A stretch of 21,340 bases of DNA from a virus: the IMG/VR virus record IMGVR_UViG_3300035701_003705, positions 1 to 21,340 of that record; one strand, given 5' to 3'. The number at the start of each line of letters is the position of its first letter. Position 1 is the first letter of the stretch. This document shows positions 1 to 7,478 of this stretch, piece after piece. The notes beneath the pieces were generated by a model. It saw only the letters and a program-made list of their open reading frames with translations. It was not told the DNA's origin and ran no database searches. A program made the position numbers and the translations under genes.

Positions 1-2
1 CC

Positions 3-395
3 GCCGTCATGTCCGGGATCGCCAAGGGAACGATATTCGAGTGGCAAAAGAAGCACCCCAAGTTCTATGAGGCCGTTGAAAAAGCCATCACGGAATTTAA
101 GCTGATGAACCTGAAAGTTATCCAGCAGGCGGCCAAGCCAAAAACGTTCGGCGGCGGCGGGAGCTGGCAAGCGTCGGCGTGGATGCTGGAACGGAAGTTT
201 CAAAACGAATACTACGTCCGCCAGCGGCTTGAGCATGGGTTCGACGAACGGATGCTTCAGGAAATATCCTCAAAGATCATCGCCATCGTTCACCGGGTCG
301 CACCGGACATTTGCCCGGGGTGCAAGACCCACCTGAATATCTCACCAAAGATCGCCGAAGAACTCGTCGCCCTCTCTGGTATCTTGGTGAAATGA
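3..395 (+). CDS. terS: Terminase small subunit, 5'-truncated by the window edge
   Basis: This is probably the small terminase, the DNA-recognition partner that brings concatemeric phage DNA to the packaging motor. The visible part opens with AVMSGIAKGTIFEWQKKHP, which reads as the second half of a helix-turn-helix (a G-I-A turn followed by a recognition helix), the usual N-terminal DNA-binding fold of this family. The reading frame is open to the window edge, and the first ATG (position 9) has no ribosome binding site and falls inside the presumed helix-turn-helix, so the true start lies upstream. A region with CPGCK (near 340-355) follows and the protein ends in a short helix. The stop overlaps the large terminase start as ATGA, the normal terS-terL coupling. 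Identity rests on the HTH plus position; residue-level similarity was not tested. Confidence 0.75.
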   Translation, partial: AVMSGIAKGTIFEWQKKHPKFYEAVEKAITEFKLMNLKVIQQAAKPKTFGGGGSWQASAWMLERKFQNEYYVRQRLEHGFDERMLQEISSKIIAIVHRVAPDICPGCKTHLNISPKIAEELVALSGILVK

Positions 396-1939
396 GAGAC
401 TACCAAGAGCAACACACCGAGATCGACGCCAAGTTCCAGAAACGAATTTTTGAAAATCTGATCGCCGGATTCAAAGCCCGGTCGATTGACCTGACCGCCT
501 TCATCCCCGAAGCGTGGAACATCATCGAGCCCGCCACCAACTTCATGCCCAACTGGCACATTGACTGCATCGCCGAACACCTCCAAGCCGTGACCAACGG
601 CGAGATACGAAACCTCGTGATCAATATGCCGCCCCGGAACGGCAAGAGCAATCTTGTGTCCAAGCTCTGGCCCGCATGGTCGTGGACAAAGCGGCCCGGC
701 CTCCGCTGGATTTTTATTTCCTACTCACAGCAACTCGCCGAGGCGTTCTCGAAGGATCGCCGGGACATTGTCGAATCGGATTGGTACGGCGAGAACTGGG
801 GCAACGTCGTCAAGCTCATGCCCGACCAGAACCAGAAGCGTGAATTTATGAACACCGCCCGGGGCACGATGATGGCCACCTCCATCGGCGGAACCCTGAC
901 CGGGAAGGGAGCCGACATCATCGTCATCGACGACGGCATCGACCCCAAGCGAGCCCACAGCAAAGCGGAGCGTGAATCAACGGTGCGGTTCGTGAAGCAG
1001 GTCGTGTCCACCCGCATCAACGACAAAAAGACCGGGGCCATCGTCGAGATATCCCAGCGGACGCACAAGCAGGACATCTCCGGGACGCTCTTGGCCGAGG
1101 GCAATTACGTTCACCTGAACCTGCCCGCCATCGCACCAAAGACCACGATGGTTTACTTCCCCATTTCAAAGAAGCAGATGATCCGGGAGCCCGGCGATAT
1201 CCTTCACAACGACCGAGAGGATCGGACGGTACTCGAACAGCAGAAGGTGAAGATGCTCCTGCCCGGAATGACGCAGGGGCAAGCCTTCGAGGCCCAGTAC
1301 CAGCAGAACCCCACGTCGGACGAGGGCGGTATGTTCCGACGGGAATACTGGAAATATCACAAGGTTCCGCCGCAAATCATCTGGCGTCAATGGACGTGGG
1401 ACACGGCGATGGAGGACGGCGAGACGAACGACTACACCGTCGGGGCCCTGCTGTGCTACCACGGTCAAGGCGTGTGCATCGAACGGGTCGTGCGGGCGAG
1501 GATGCAATACCCGGAACTGAAGCGGACGGTCGAGAGCGAGTGGGCGGCCCGCCCCGGCAACATACTCCTGATCGAGGACAAGGTTTCCGGGAAGTCTCTG
1601 GCCCAAGACCTGATCCGATCCACGTCCCTCCCGATCAAGAAGGTTCAGGTGAAAGGCGACAAGGTGTTCCGGGCCGGATTGGCTTCGCCATATTTTTCTT
1701 CGAGTCGGGTTTCCGTCAAGGAAGGCGAACTTTGGGTGGCGGAATTGATCGAAGAGTTTGCGGAGTTTCCAAATTCGGAGTATAAAGATCAGGTGGACGC
1801 AATCTGTCAAGGCATCAACGAGTTTTATTTAAGCCAAACGAATCCGTCGGCGATCTTGGTGGGAAGCGGTGTCGCTCTCCCTATCGCCTCGAATGGCAAT
1901 GGCAACGGGGGCCACGCCTCATTCCCCGATTGGATGTAA
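392..1939 (+). CDS. terL: Terminase large subunit (packaging ATPase and nuclease)
   Basis: Motor protein that cuts concatemeric DNA and pumps it through the portal using ATP. The N-terminal ATPase domain shows a Walker A-type loop MPPRNGKS (about residues 79-86) and a Walker B strand ADIIVIDDG (about 174-182). The C-terminal RNase H-like nuclease shows its expected acidic positions: WTWDTAM (Asp near 337), LLIEDKVSGKS (near 393-403) and YKDQVDAICQG (near 465-475). About 515 residues is a normal length. I chose ATG 392 because it overlaps the small-subunit stop as ATGA. The longer open frame starts at a TTG at 311 inside terS, and its extra 27 residues are Arg-rich with no family look. The portal gene follows 15 bases after the stop, the classic terL-portal order. 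The family assignment is secure; the packaging type (cos or pac) cannot be read from it. Confidence 0.96.
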   Translation: MRDYQEQHTEIDAKFQKRIFENLIAGFKARSIDLTAFIPEAWNIIEPATNFMPNWHIDCIAEHLQAVTNGEIRNLVINMPPRNGKSNLVSKLWPAWSWTKRPGLRWIFISYSQQLAEAFSKDRRDIVESDWYGENWGNVVKLMPDQNQKREFMNTARGTMMATSIGGTLTGKGADIIVIDDGIDPKRAHSKAERESTVRFVKQVVSTRINDKKTGAIVEISQRTHKQDISGTLLAEGNYVHLNLPAIAPKTTMVYFPISKKQMIREPGDILHNDREDRTVLEQQKVKMLLPGMTQGQAFEAQYQQNPTSDEGGMFRREYWKYHKVPPQIIWRQWTWDTAMEDGETNDYTVGALLCYHGQGVCIERVVRARMQYPELKRTVESEWAARPGNILLIEDKVSGKSLAQDLIRSTSLPIKKVQVKGDKVFRAGLASPYFSSSRVSVKEGELWVAELIEEFAEFPNSEYKDQVDAICQGINEFYLSQTNPSAILVGSGVALPIASNGNGNGGHASFPDWM

Positions 1940-1954
1940 AGGCGAGGTGCAGGG

Positions 1955-3799
1955 ATGAAAAAGAAAAAAATCAATTTGCCGAAAAAATCAATCGCAGGAG
2001 ACTGGATGGAATCAGCGGGCCTCGGGAATAAACCCACCGCCCGGATGGCCCCGGTCACGATGGATAACTCAAGTTATGACCCCGACCGAGAGTTTCTCGA
2101 AATCCAAAACAACCCCGTAAGAAATCCCGTGATCGCTTTCCACGAAGCCCTGCGGGCCGGAAAGGTTCAGGTCGAAGAAGCGTGGCTGTACGAAGGACGC
2201 TTTGACGAACGGGGTTCCTTGATGAAGGAATCGTCCCACCTCGATTTCAACGGCCTCGTCGTTCCCTATCGGCTCCGCCACGTCGTGGGTCAGGAATACA
2301 ACCAAGCCCTCGAAGCCGCCAAGAAACAATTTATTGCCCTGCCCGATAAAAACAAACGCCTCGAAGAAGCGAAGGCCAAGCACCTCCGGGCGGTCGAATC
2401 ACTCAAGAAAGAAAAGCTCCTCGAAGAAGATTTTAACACCGACACCATCCAGCAACCTTACGACGCCGCCCAATATACCGAGTACGCTCCGACCTACGGC
2501 GGCCCGTTCAATAAACAGCTCTACATTTACGATTACCTGACCATGCATGCCCGGGCCTTTGAGGCGAAGAATCACAACCCACTGGCCAAGCGGATCGTTG
2601 ACGTGCTGGCCCAGTACGCTTTCGGACGGCGGTTCAAGGTCATTATCAAGAACCCCAAGCAGAAAAAGGTGTGGGAGGACTTCGAGAAGCAGTACAAAAT
2701 CACTCACAAGATTTCAAAGTTTTGGTCGAGAGAGTATTTAACATTCGGGGAGCTGATGATCGACAAGATCAGGTGGGATTCACTTGACCCGTCGACGGTA
2801 TGGGACATCATCACGAACCCCGACGACATCGGTGAGGTTTATTATTATTACCAGAATTACCCCACCGCATACCAGACTTTCACGGGTTACCGTGTCAAGG
2901 GTGAGCCGGGTTCCGAAAAACAACAACCACTGAAATATGTGATACGGCAACTTCCAGCTCACCAGATTTTGCATATCAAAGCGAACGTGTCCTCGATGGA
3001 GAAGCGGGGCCGTTCGTTCCTGTTCCCGATCCTCGGCTGGCTGAAGCGAATCAAAGACCTCTACAACGCCGAAGTGCTGAAAGCCCAGCTCGAGGCGTCG
3101 TTCATTTGGGACGACACCATCGACGGGAATGCCGGGGACGTGGCCGCCCACGCTTCGCAGTATTCGACGATGCCCAAGCCCGCCTCCGTGTTCGTTCATA
3201 ACAAAGCCGTTGAGCGTAAGCCCATGCCCGCCATGACCGGATCGACCCGGGGAAGCGTCGGCGTGTCGGACGAGATACTCGGCTTCATCGCCACGTCCAT
3301 TGGCATCCCGAAAGAGTTTTTTAACGTGATGGGTGCGGGATCGTCCAATCGGGCGAGTGCCGTTCAATCAGCGGAACCGTTCGAGAAAGTGATCGAGGAC
3401 TTGCAAGCGGACTTTGAACACCTCCTCCACAACATTGCCGAGGAAGTATTCGAGCAGGCCAACGTCCCTTACGAGAAAGGCGACGTTGAGTTTGGATTCC
3501 CGTCCGTCACCAAGGACACGACGACCGAGGCGATCAAGAATATCTCCTTCAGCGAGACGATGGGTTACATCGACCACCAGACCGCTTCCGAAATGATCGC
3601 CGCTGAAATGAACATCACGACCTACGATTACAAGGCGGTTCAGGATGCCATCAAAAAGGACTCGGTCAACAAGGCCGACCCTCTCCTGCCGCCAGCGGGC
3701 CGCTTCCCAGCCCCCCCGCCAACGCTCGACGATGGCGAAGGTTCGCCTATTCGGGGCAACGGGGCAAAGAAGCTCAAGGCCCAGCTTAAAACCCTATGA
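1955..3799 (+). CDS. Portal protein
   Basis: Forms the dodecameric ring at one capsid vertex through which DNA enters and leaves and onto which the connector docks. The 614-residue product has the portal pattern: NPLAKRIVDVLAQYAFGRRF near the middle, followed by a stem/wing region and the conserved RGRSFLFPILGWLKRIKDLY helix (around residues 350-370), then an ASAVQSAEPFEKVIEDLQ helix toward the C-terminus. The N-terminal 100 residues are charged and probably disordered. The C-terminus is Pro/Gly-rich (PPAGRFPAPPPTLDDGEG). GAGGTGCAGGG stands just upstream of ATG 1955. The stop overlaps the next start as ATGA (3796-3799), implying translational coupling to the MuF gene. Position directly after terL supports the call. 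It is somewhat longer than many portals, mostly through the N-terminal extension. Confidence 0.93.
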   Translation: MKKKKINLPKKSIAGDWMESAGLGNKPTARMAPVTMDNSSYDPDREFLEIQNNPVRNPVIAFHEALRAGKVQVEEAWLYEGRFDERGSLMKESSHLDFNGLVVPYRLRHVVGQEYNQALEAAKKQFIALPDKNKRLEEAKAKHLRAVESLKKEKLLEEDFNTDTIQQPYDAAQYTEYAPTYGGPFNKQLYIYDYLTMHARAFEAKNHNPLAKRIVDVLAQYAFGRRFKVIIKNPKQKKVWEDFEKQYKITHKISKFWSREYLTFGELMIDKIRWDSLDPSTVWDIITNPDDIGEVYYYYQNYPTAYQTFTGYRVKGEPGSEKQQPLKYVIRQLPAHQILHIKANVSSMEKRGRSFLFPILGWLKRIKDLYNAEVLKAQLEASFIWDDTIDGNAGDVAAHASQYSTMPKPASVFVHNKAVERKPMPAMTGSTRGSVGVSDEILGFIATSIGIPKEFFNVMGAGSSNRASAVQSAEPFEKVIEDLQADFEHLLHNIAEEVFEQANVPYEKGDVEFGFPSVTKDTTTEAIKNISFSETMGYIDHQTASEMIAAEMNITTYDYKAVQDAIKKDSVNKADPLLPPAGRFPAPPPTLDDGEGSPIRGNGAKKLKAQLKTL

Positions 3800-4794
3800 G
3801 GCATAAACAAGACCGCACCATCGAGCGATTAGAAGTCGAGAGCCTCCGGGCCATCGACAAGCTCGTGATGCAGGGGTCTTTGGGCGTCAAGGCCATTTGG
3901 GACGAGGCCATCGATTCCATGCGGAACTCGGTGATCGAGGAATACCGCCGGGACTTTGGCCGGGACAAATGGAACCTGACGCTGGCCGCCAAGATGGGAA
4001 CCTTCAATCGGATCGACCGCCGGATCGCCGGGACGCTGTCGGCATTTCACTCAGCCTCGATCCTGATGGCCGCCATGGTTTTCAGGGACATTTATTTCCA
4101 AGGCGTATTGAGAAACGCTTGGATGATCGATCAGGTAACGCCGCCCTCCTACGACGTGAAGCTCCCGAAGTCGCCCATGTTCAAAGAGGCCGACCCTGTT
4201 TATCGGGGCCCGGAATCGGACACGGCGTGGAAGGTTCGCTGGTCGGCGTGGATGGACGCTTATCGGGCGTCACTCAATCAGAACCTTCGCCTCGGGGCCA
4301 TGAACGAATCCGAGATCAACGACGCCGCCGACGAGGTGGAAGCGACCCGGCCCGGGAGCCCGCAAGCCGATATGTGGAACGCCATCGAGAAGGTTTACAC
4401 GAATCAGGCGGACACCGTTTACTCGTCGGCACAGATCGACGTGTCGGAAGCGAATCCGCAATTAGAGATTGTGGAGATTTGGCAAACCCGTTATTATGAC
4501 CGTGTCTGCGACATCTGCGATGAGAACCGTGGGCTGACCCGGGACGAGGCCGACAGCGACATTCCGGCCCATCCCAACTGCGGATGCTTCTGGCGGCTCG
4601 TGCCGAAGTCGTGGCGGGCCCTGTTGATGTCGGGCGATCAGAACGACGTGGCGATAGCGAAGGCGATGGACGCCTCGGGCGAGGTTCCCAACGCCATGCT
4701 GATTTTTAACGACGACGGGAAGCTGGTGGGATCGACGATTGTCGAGTTTGATACGTGGGCCGAAAATAAGATGGCCCCAATTCAGTCAAGGTAA
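3796..4794 (+). CDS. MuF-like minor head protein
   Basis: Minor capsid protein of the Mu gpF/SPP1 gp7 type, which binds the portal and is often packaged inside the head. The diagnostic C-terminal motif is present: VCDICDENRG (from about residue 237), then DIPAHPNCGCFWRLVP (from about residue 255), so Cys, His and Cys sit in the spacing of the MuF domain, a probable metal site or structural clasp. The N-terminal 230 residues are mostly helical with no recognised toxin or enzyme domain. The start ATG overlaps the portal stop by four bases. At 332 residues it is a standard stand-alone MuF protein, without the C-terminal polymorphic toxin fusions found in some phages. Confidence 0.9.
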   Translation: MRHKQDRTIERLEVESLRAIDKLVMQGSLGVKAIWDEAIDSMRNSVIEEYRRDFGRDKWNLTLAAKMGTFNRIDRRIAGTLSAFHSASILMAAMVFRDIYFQGVLRNAWMIDQVTPPSYDVKLPKSPMFKEADPVYRGPESDTAWKVRWSAWMDAYRASLNQNLRLGAMNESEINDAADEVEATRPGSPQADMWNAIEKVYTNQADTVYSSAQIDVSEANPQLEIVEIWQTRYYDRVCDICDENRGLTRDEADSDIPAHPNCGCFWRLVPKSWRALLMSGDQNDVAIAKAMDASGEVPNAMLIFNDDGKLVGSTIVEFDTWAENKMAPIQSR

Positions 4795-4803
4795 GGAGAC
4801 GAG

Positions 4804-5289
4804 ATGGCGAAGAATGTGGCGGACGTTTTAGAAGGACGGGCATCAACCCTTTACGAAAAGATCGGGTCGAACCTCGCTGTCTCTAACGTGCTGATGGCCC
4901 TCTTGGGCCGCTTGGTGATCATGGCCCAACAGAACGGCAAGCCCATCGAGGGCATCTCCTTGGACACGCCGATCTTCTTTGGCCGTTCCATCCGGGCCCG
5001 CATCAAGTTCAATACCCTCTCGATGACACGCTCCCCGCTGGGCCTATGGGCCCCGGCGGACGATCTCGTCAAGTACACGCAGTCGAGATCGATGCACCTC
5101 GCCAAGGTTCTCGAACGCAACAACGGCGTCAAGGTATTCTTCGCCAAGTTCTGCGAGGAGATCGACCAATTTTGCAAGCACAAACAAATCAAATGGAGTG
5201 ACCTGAAGATTGAGAAGGCTCTCATCACGCCCGACAATTTAATGGTTGTGACGTTTTCAAAGGAGCATGTAAGCTTATGGGAGAGATAG
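4804..5289 (+). CDS. Conserved-looking phage protein of unknown function
   Basis: I do not recognise this 161-residue protein. AAGGAGA lies about five bases before ATG 4804, and the gene sits ten bases after the MuF gene in the same transcript direction, so it is very probably translated. It is basic and soluble, with a helical hydrophobic stretch SNVLMALLGRLVIMAQQ (about residues 23-39) and a Cys pair in KFCEEIDQFCKHK (about 121-133). No signal peptide is evident. It overlaps the next gene by 13 bases. Its place between MuF and the prohead protease suggests a head or packaging accessory role, but that is inference from context only. Confidence 0.7.
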   Translation: MAKNVADVLEGRASTLYEKIGSNLAVSNVLMALLGRLVIMAQQNGKPIEGISLDTPIFFGRSIRARIKFNTLSMTRSPLGLWAPADDLVKYTQSRSMHLAKVLERNNGVKVFFAKFCEEIDQFCKHKQIKWSDLKIEKALITPDNLMVVTFSKEHVSLWER

Positions 5290-5498
5290 GAGAGCTTTCG
5301 AGAGACGAACAGGATTTGATTTTTGAATACCGACGGGTCAAGGCCCTGCGTCATGGCGACCTGATTGTGTCCGTCAAGAACGAGGAAATGGTCAAGCTGT
5401 GGGTGACGACGCAGACCACGAAGAAGATCGATCTCGATGGCCTACGCAACGGAAAAAAATTGATGGAGGTGACCCCCAATGACAAAGCTTGTAATTAA
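5277..5498 (+). CDS. Small hypothetical protein between minor head gene and protease
   Basis: A 73-residue frame of unknown function. AGGAG at 5261-5265 precedes ATG 5277 by 11 bases, inside the end of the upstream gene. The gene overlaps its upstream neighbour by 13 bases and the protease gene by 20 bases, a packing typical of coupled phage genes. The product is charged (MGEIGELSRDEQDLIFEYRR at the start) with a beta-like middle (HGDLIVSVKN) and no membrane segment. It could be a head accessory protein or a regulator of the neighbouring translation. The overlaps on both sides make it a little less certain than its neighbours. Confidence 0.6.
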   Translation: MGEIGELSRDEQDLIFEYRRVKALRHGDLIVSVKNEEMVKLWVTTQTTKKIDLDGLRNGKKLMEVTPNDKACN

Positions 5499-6975
5499 AG
5501 CCGTCAAGACAATGTTCCGGGACAATAAAGAAAAAAACGTCGCCGGATATGATTCGCTCGTCGATAAACTGAAGGGCGACCCGGACGTGGACAATCCCTA
5601 CGCTCTGGCCCATTACATCAAGGGCGAGTCGAAAAAGAAAGGGGCCACGCAAGCCAACACGCTGAACACGCTCTCCCAGCTTTTGAAGAAGGGCACGAAG
5701 CTCCGCTGTTCGGAATCGGCCAAATTTGTCGAGAAGGTATCCGTATCCGAAGCCCCGGAGGGCCACGTGTTCAAGGTGGTCTTGATCACTGAGGGGCTGG
5801 GGAACCGCCGCAACATGAATTTCTACGGGCCGGAAGCCATCGTGTCCGCCCCCGGCATATTCGAGGGAAAGCCATGTTTCCTCGACCACCCCAGCGAATC
5901 CGAGGATCGGGATATACCGGAACGCCGGGTGCGTGACAAGTGTGGATATTTTAAGAACGTGAAGGTGGAATCCATGGACGGGGCCCAAGCGGTGACGGGC
6001 GAGCTTCATTTTGACCTGTCGGATTCCGGGAAGAACGGCTACCTGAAAGCCCTGACCGCCCTTCACTACAGAAACGAATTTCCAAACCTCGAATCGGAAT
6101 ATGTCGGCCTCTCCATCAACGCTGATGGAGAGTGGGAAGATCGCAAAGTCGAATGGCTGGGCGAAATTCTCGACGTTAATTATGTCACGCAATTCAAAGA
6201 CGCATTCTCGTGTGACATCGTGACAAGCCCGGCACGAGGTGGAAGATTCCTTGCCTTGGTGGAAAGTGCCGCTGGGGCAAAACCCGGAAAGGAGGGAAAT
6301 GCCATGAAAGGACTCAAGAAGAGTCTTGAAGCGGCACGAGCCGCCCTTGAGGAAGCCGTCAAAGAATCCGACGCCGCAAAAAAGGCGAGTAAAGTCGCCG
6401 AGGCCAAGAAGCTCTTTGATGCGTTTCTTAAAGAGGCGGAAACAGCCGCTATGCAAGACGAAGATGAATCCGAATCCGAAAAGAAAGAAGGGTGCGAAGA
6501 CGAGGGCGAAGCCAAAGTCGTGGCCAAAGCTTCCGAAAAAAAGGAAGACGAAGCCAAGAAAGAGGACGAGTCCGAATCCGAGGACGATTCTGAAAAGAAG
6601 GATAAGGAAGTTCCAGCAGTTAAAAAGGAAGAGACCGAAGCCGAAGACGACAAGGAATTGCCGAAAGGCGATAAGGTCGATGGCGAAGACGAGGATGAAG
6701 ACGAAACCGTCGAATCCAAACGTCTCGCTGTGACCGCCCTGTTGAAGGAAGCGAAGGTCGATCTTCCCGAAGAAAAGGTCGCCGAATTGGGCAAGCTCTC
6801 TTTGAAGGAAGCGAAAAAAGAAATCGCTTTCCTCAAGGGCTTGGTCGAAGCGACCGCAAAAAAAGTGATCAGCAAAATGTCGGTTCCATCCGCCCGGTTC
6901 GCCTCGATGAGTGAATCAGAACGGAAAGCCGTCGGGTCAGGCAACAACGACCTGTTCGCTGATTGTCTAAGGTAA
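5479..6975 (+). CDS. Prohead protease fused to capsid scaffold
   Basis: One 498-residue polypeptide combining the maturation protease and the scaffold. After an N-terminal extension of roughly 75 residues comes a protease domain with NRRNMNFYGPEAI (about 114-126), FEGKPCFLDHPSE (His near 137), YVGLSINADGEW (Ser near 212) and SCDIVTSPARGG (about 244-255). This is the Mu gpI-like/assemblin-like layout, with His and Ser as likely catalytic residues (inferred from family pattern). From about residue 276 the sequence becomes a long helix, then a highly charged Lys/Glu/Asp/Ser tract, then another helix, as expected for a disposable scaffold. GGAGGT at 5465-5470 lies eight bases before ATG 5479. A second strong start inside the gene (see 6304) would give free scaffold, the arrangement known from lambda C/Nu3. 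The decoration and capsid genes follow directly. Confidence 0.85.
   Translation: MTKLVIKAVKTMFRDNKEKNVAGYDSLVDKLKGDPDVDNPYALAHYIKGESKKKGATQANTLNTLSQLLKKGTKLRCSESAKFVEKVSVSEAPEGHVFKVVLITEGLGNRRNMNFYGPEAIVSAPGIFEGKPCFLDHPSESEDRDIPERRVRDKCGYFKNVKVESMDGAQAVTGELHFDLSDSGKNGYLKALTALHYRNEFPNLESEYVGLSINADGEWEDRKVEWLGEILDVNYVTQFKDAFSCDIVTSPARGGRFLALVESAAGAKPGKEGNAMKGLKKSLEAARAALEEAVKESDAAKKASKVAEAKKLFDAFLKEAETAAMQDEDESESEKKEGCEDEGEAKVVAKASEKKEDEAKKEDESESEDDSEKKDKEVPAVKKEETEAEDDKELPKGDKVDGEDEDEDETVESKRLAVTALLKEAKVDLPEEKVAELGKLSLKEAKKEIAFLKGLVEATAKKVISKMSVPSARFASMSESERKAVGSGNNDLFADCLR
6288..6295 (+). promoter_or_regulatory. Internal ribosome binding site for the nested scaffold
   Basis: AAAGGAGG is a near-perfect Shine-Dalgarno sequence located inside the protease-scaffold gene, eight bases before the in-frame ATG at 6304. 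It is as strong as the sites in front of the decoration and capsid genes. Its position, exactly at the boundary between the protease domain and the scaffold domain, is what makes it meaningful rather than a random purine run. Confidence 0.7.
6304..6975 (+). CDS. Nested in-frame scaffold protein
   Basis: Starting at the internal ATG 6304, the same frame as the protease gene gives a 223-residue protein beginning MKGLKKSLEAARAALEEAVK. It contains only the scaffold part: a helix rich in Ala, Glu and Lys, an acidic low-complexity tract with repeated ESES, EDD and KKE (about residues 52-140), and a C-terminal helical region ending in a Ser/Arg/Asn-rich tail that probably contacts capsid subunits. 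The scaffold should be made in large excess over the protease, and a private ribosome binding site provides this. Phage lambda solves the same problem with Nu3 nested in C. The start is inferred from the sequence; no expression data exist here. Confidence 0.65.
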   Translation: MKGLKKSLEAARAALEEAVKESDAAKKASKVAEAKKLFDAFLKEAETAAMQDEDESESEKKEGCEDEGEAKVVAKASEKKEDEAKKEDESESEDDSEKKDKEVPAVKKEETEAEDDKELPKGDKVDGEDEDEDETVESKRLAVTALLKEAKVDLPEEKVAELGKLSLKEAKKEIAFLKGLVEATAKKVISKMSVPSARFASMSESERKAVGSGNNDLFADCLR

Positions 6976-6991
6976 AAAGGAGGTGGCTTAA

Positions 6992-7465
6992 ATGTCTACT
7001 ACGTCGCAAAATAATCAGATCCACAATGAAAGCACACCGCTGTATTACCCAGTCTTAACGGACGGGACGTATGATGTCAACCAAGGAGACTTGGTTTGGT
7101 TCGACAGCTCGGTTCATGCCGTCAAGCCCGTGGATTCGGATGCTCACGCCGCCTATTGTGCGGGTGTGGCTTTACAGCAAAGCAAACTGAATGTGTACGG
7201 TTCTGCGGGCTATCCGCAGGGCGGCATTCAAGTGGCGACCAGAGGTATCTTTAAATTCAAGACAACCGCTGGCGATACGCTCAACCATGGAGATGCAGTT
7301 TATATCGGTGCTGATGCTCAGACCGTCACAAATACCGCTGGCGGAATGACATCCAAAATCGGTTATGTGTTTCTGCGTCCCCAGCAGTCTGCCGTTTCCG
7401 GTGCAGTCGGTACAAACATCGAGGTTTTAATCACCCCGTTGTTCCCGATCACTGGCGGCCTATAA
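6992..7465 (+). CDS. Head decoration / stabilisation protein
   Basis: A 157-residue, small-residue-rich beta protein immediately before the capsid gene. The pattern GDLVWFDSSVHAVKPV ... GVALQ ... VATRGIFKFKTTAGDTLNHGDAVYIGAD ... IGYVF ... EVLITPL is that of the DUF2190-like capsid-cement family, whose members sit at the surface of expanded heads and stabilise them against internal DNA pressure. AAGGAGGTGG precedes ATG 6992. It is followed by the capsid gene with only a ribosome binding site in between, so the two should be co-translated at high level. The gene order scaffold, decoration, capsid matches many siphoviruses. Confidence 0.75.
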   Translation: MSTTSQNNQIHNESTPLYYPVLTDGTYDVNQGDLVWFDSSVHAVKPVDSDAHAAYCAGVALQQSKLNVYGSAGYPQGGIQVATRGIFKFKTTAGDTLNHGDAVYIGADAQTVTNTAGGMTSKIGYVFLRPQQSAVSGAVGTNIEVLITPLFPITGGL

Positions 7466-7478
7466 GGAGGAAATGACG

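Noticed and set aside
311-391. TTG-initiated N-terminal extension of the large terminase
   Set aside because: It would overlap terS by over 80 bases and adds an Arg-rich stretch; ATG 392 with the ATGA overlap is the natural start.
6180-6947. 255-codon open frame on the minus strand with a Ser/Ala-rich product
   Set aside because: It is the mirror of the Lys/Glu-rich scaffold coding region, which produces Ser/Leu/Phe-rich antisense frames; no ribosome binding site and no neighbours on that strand.
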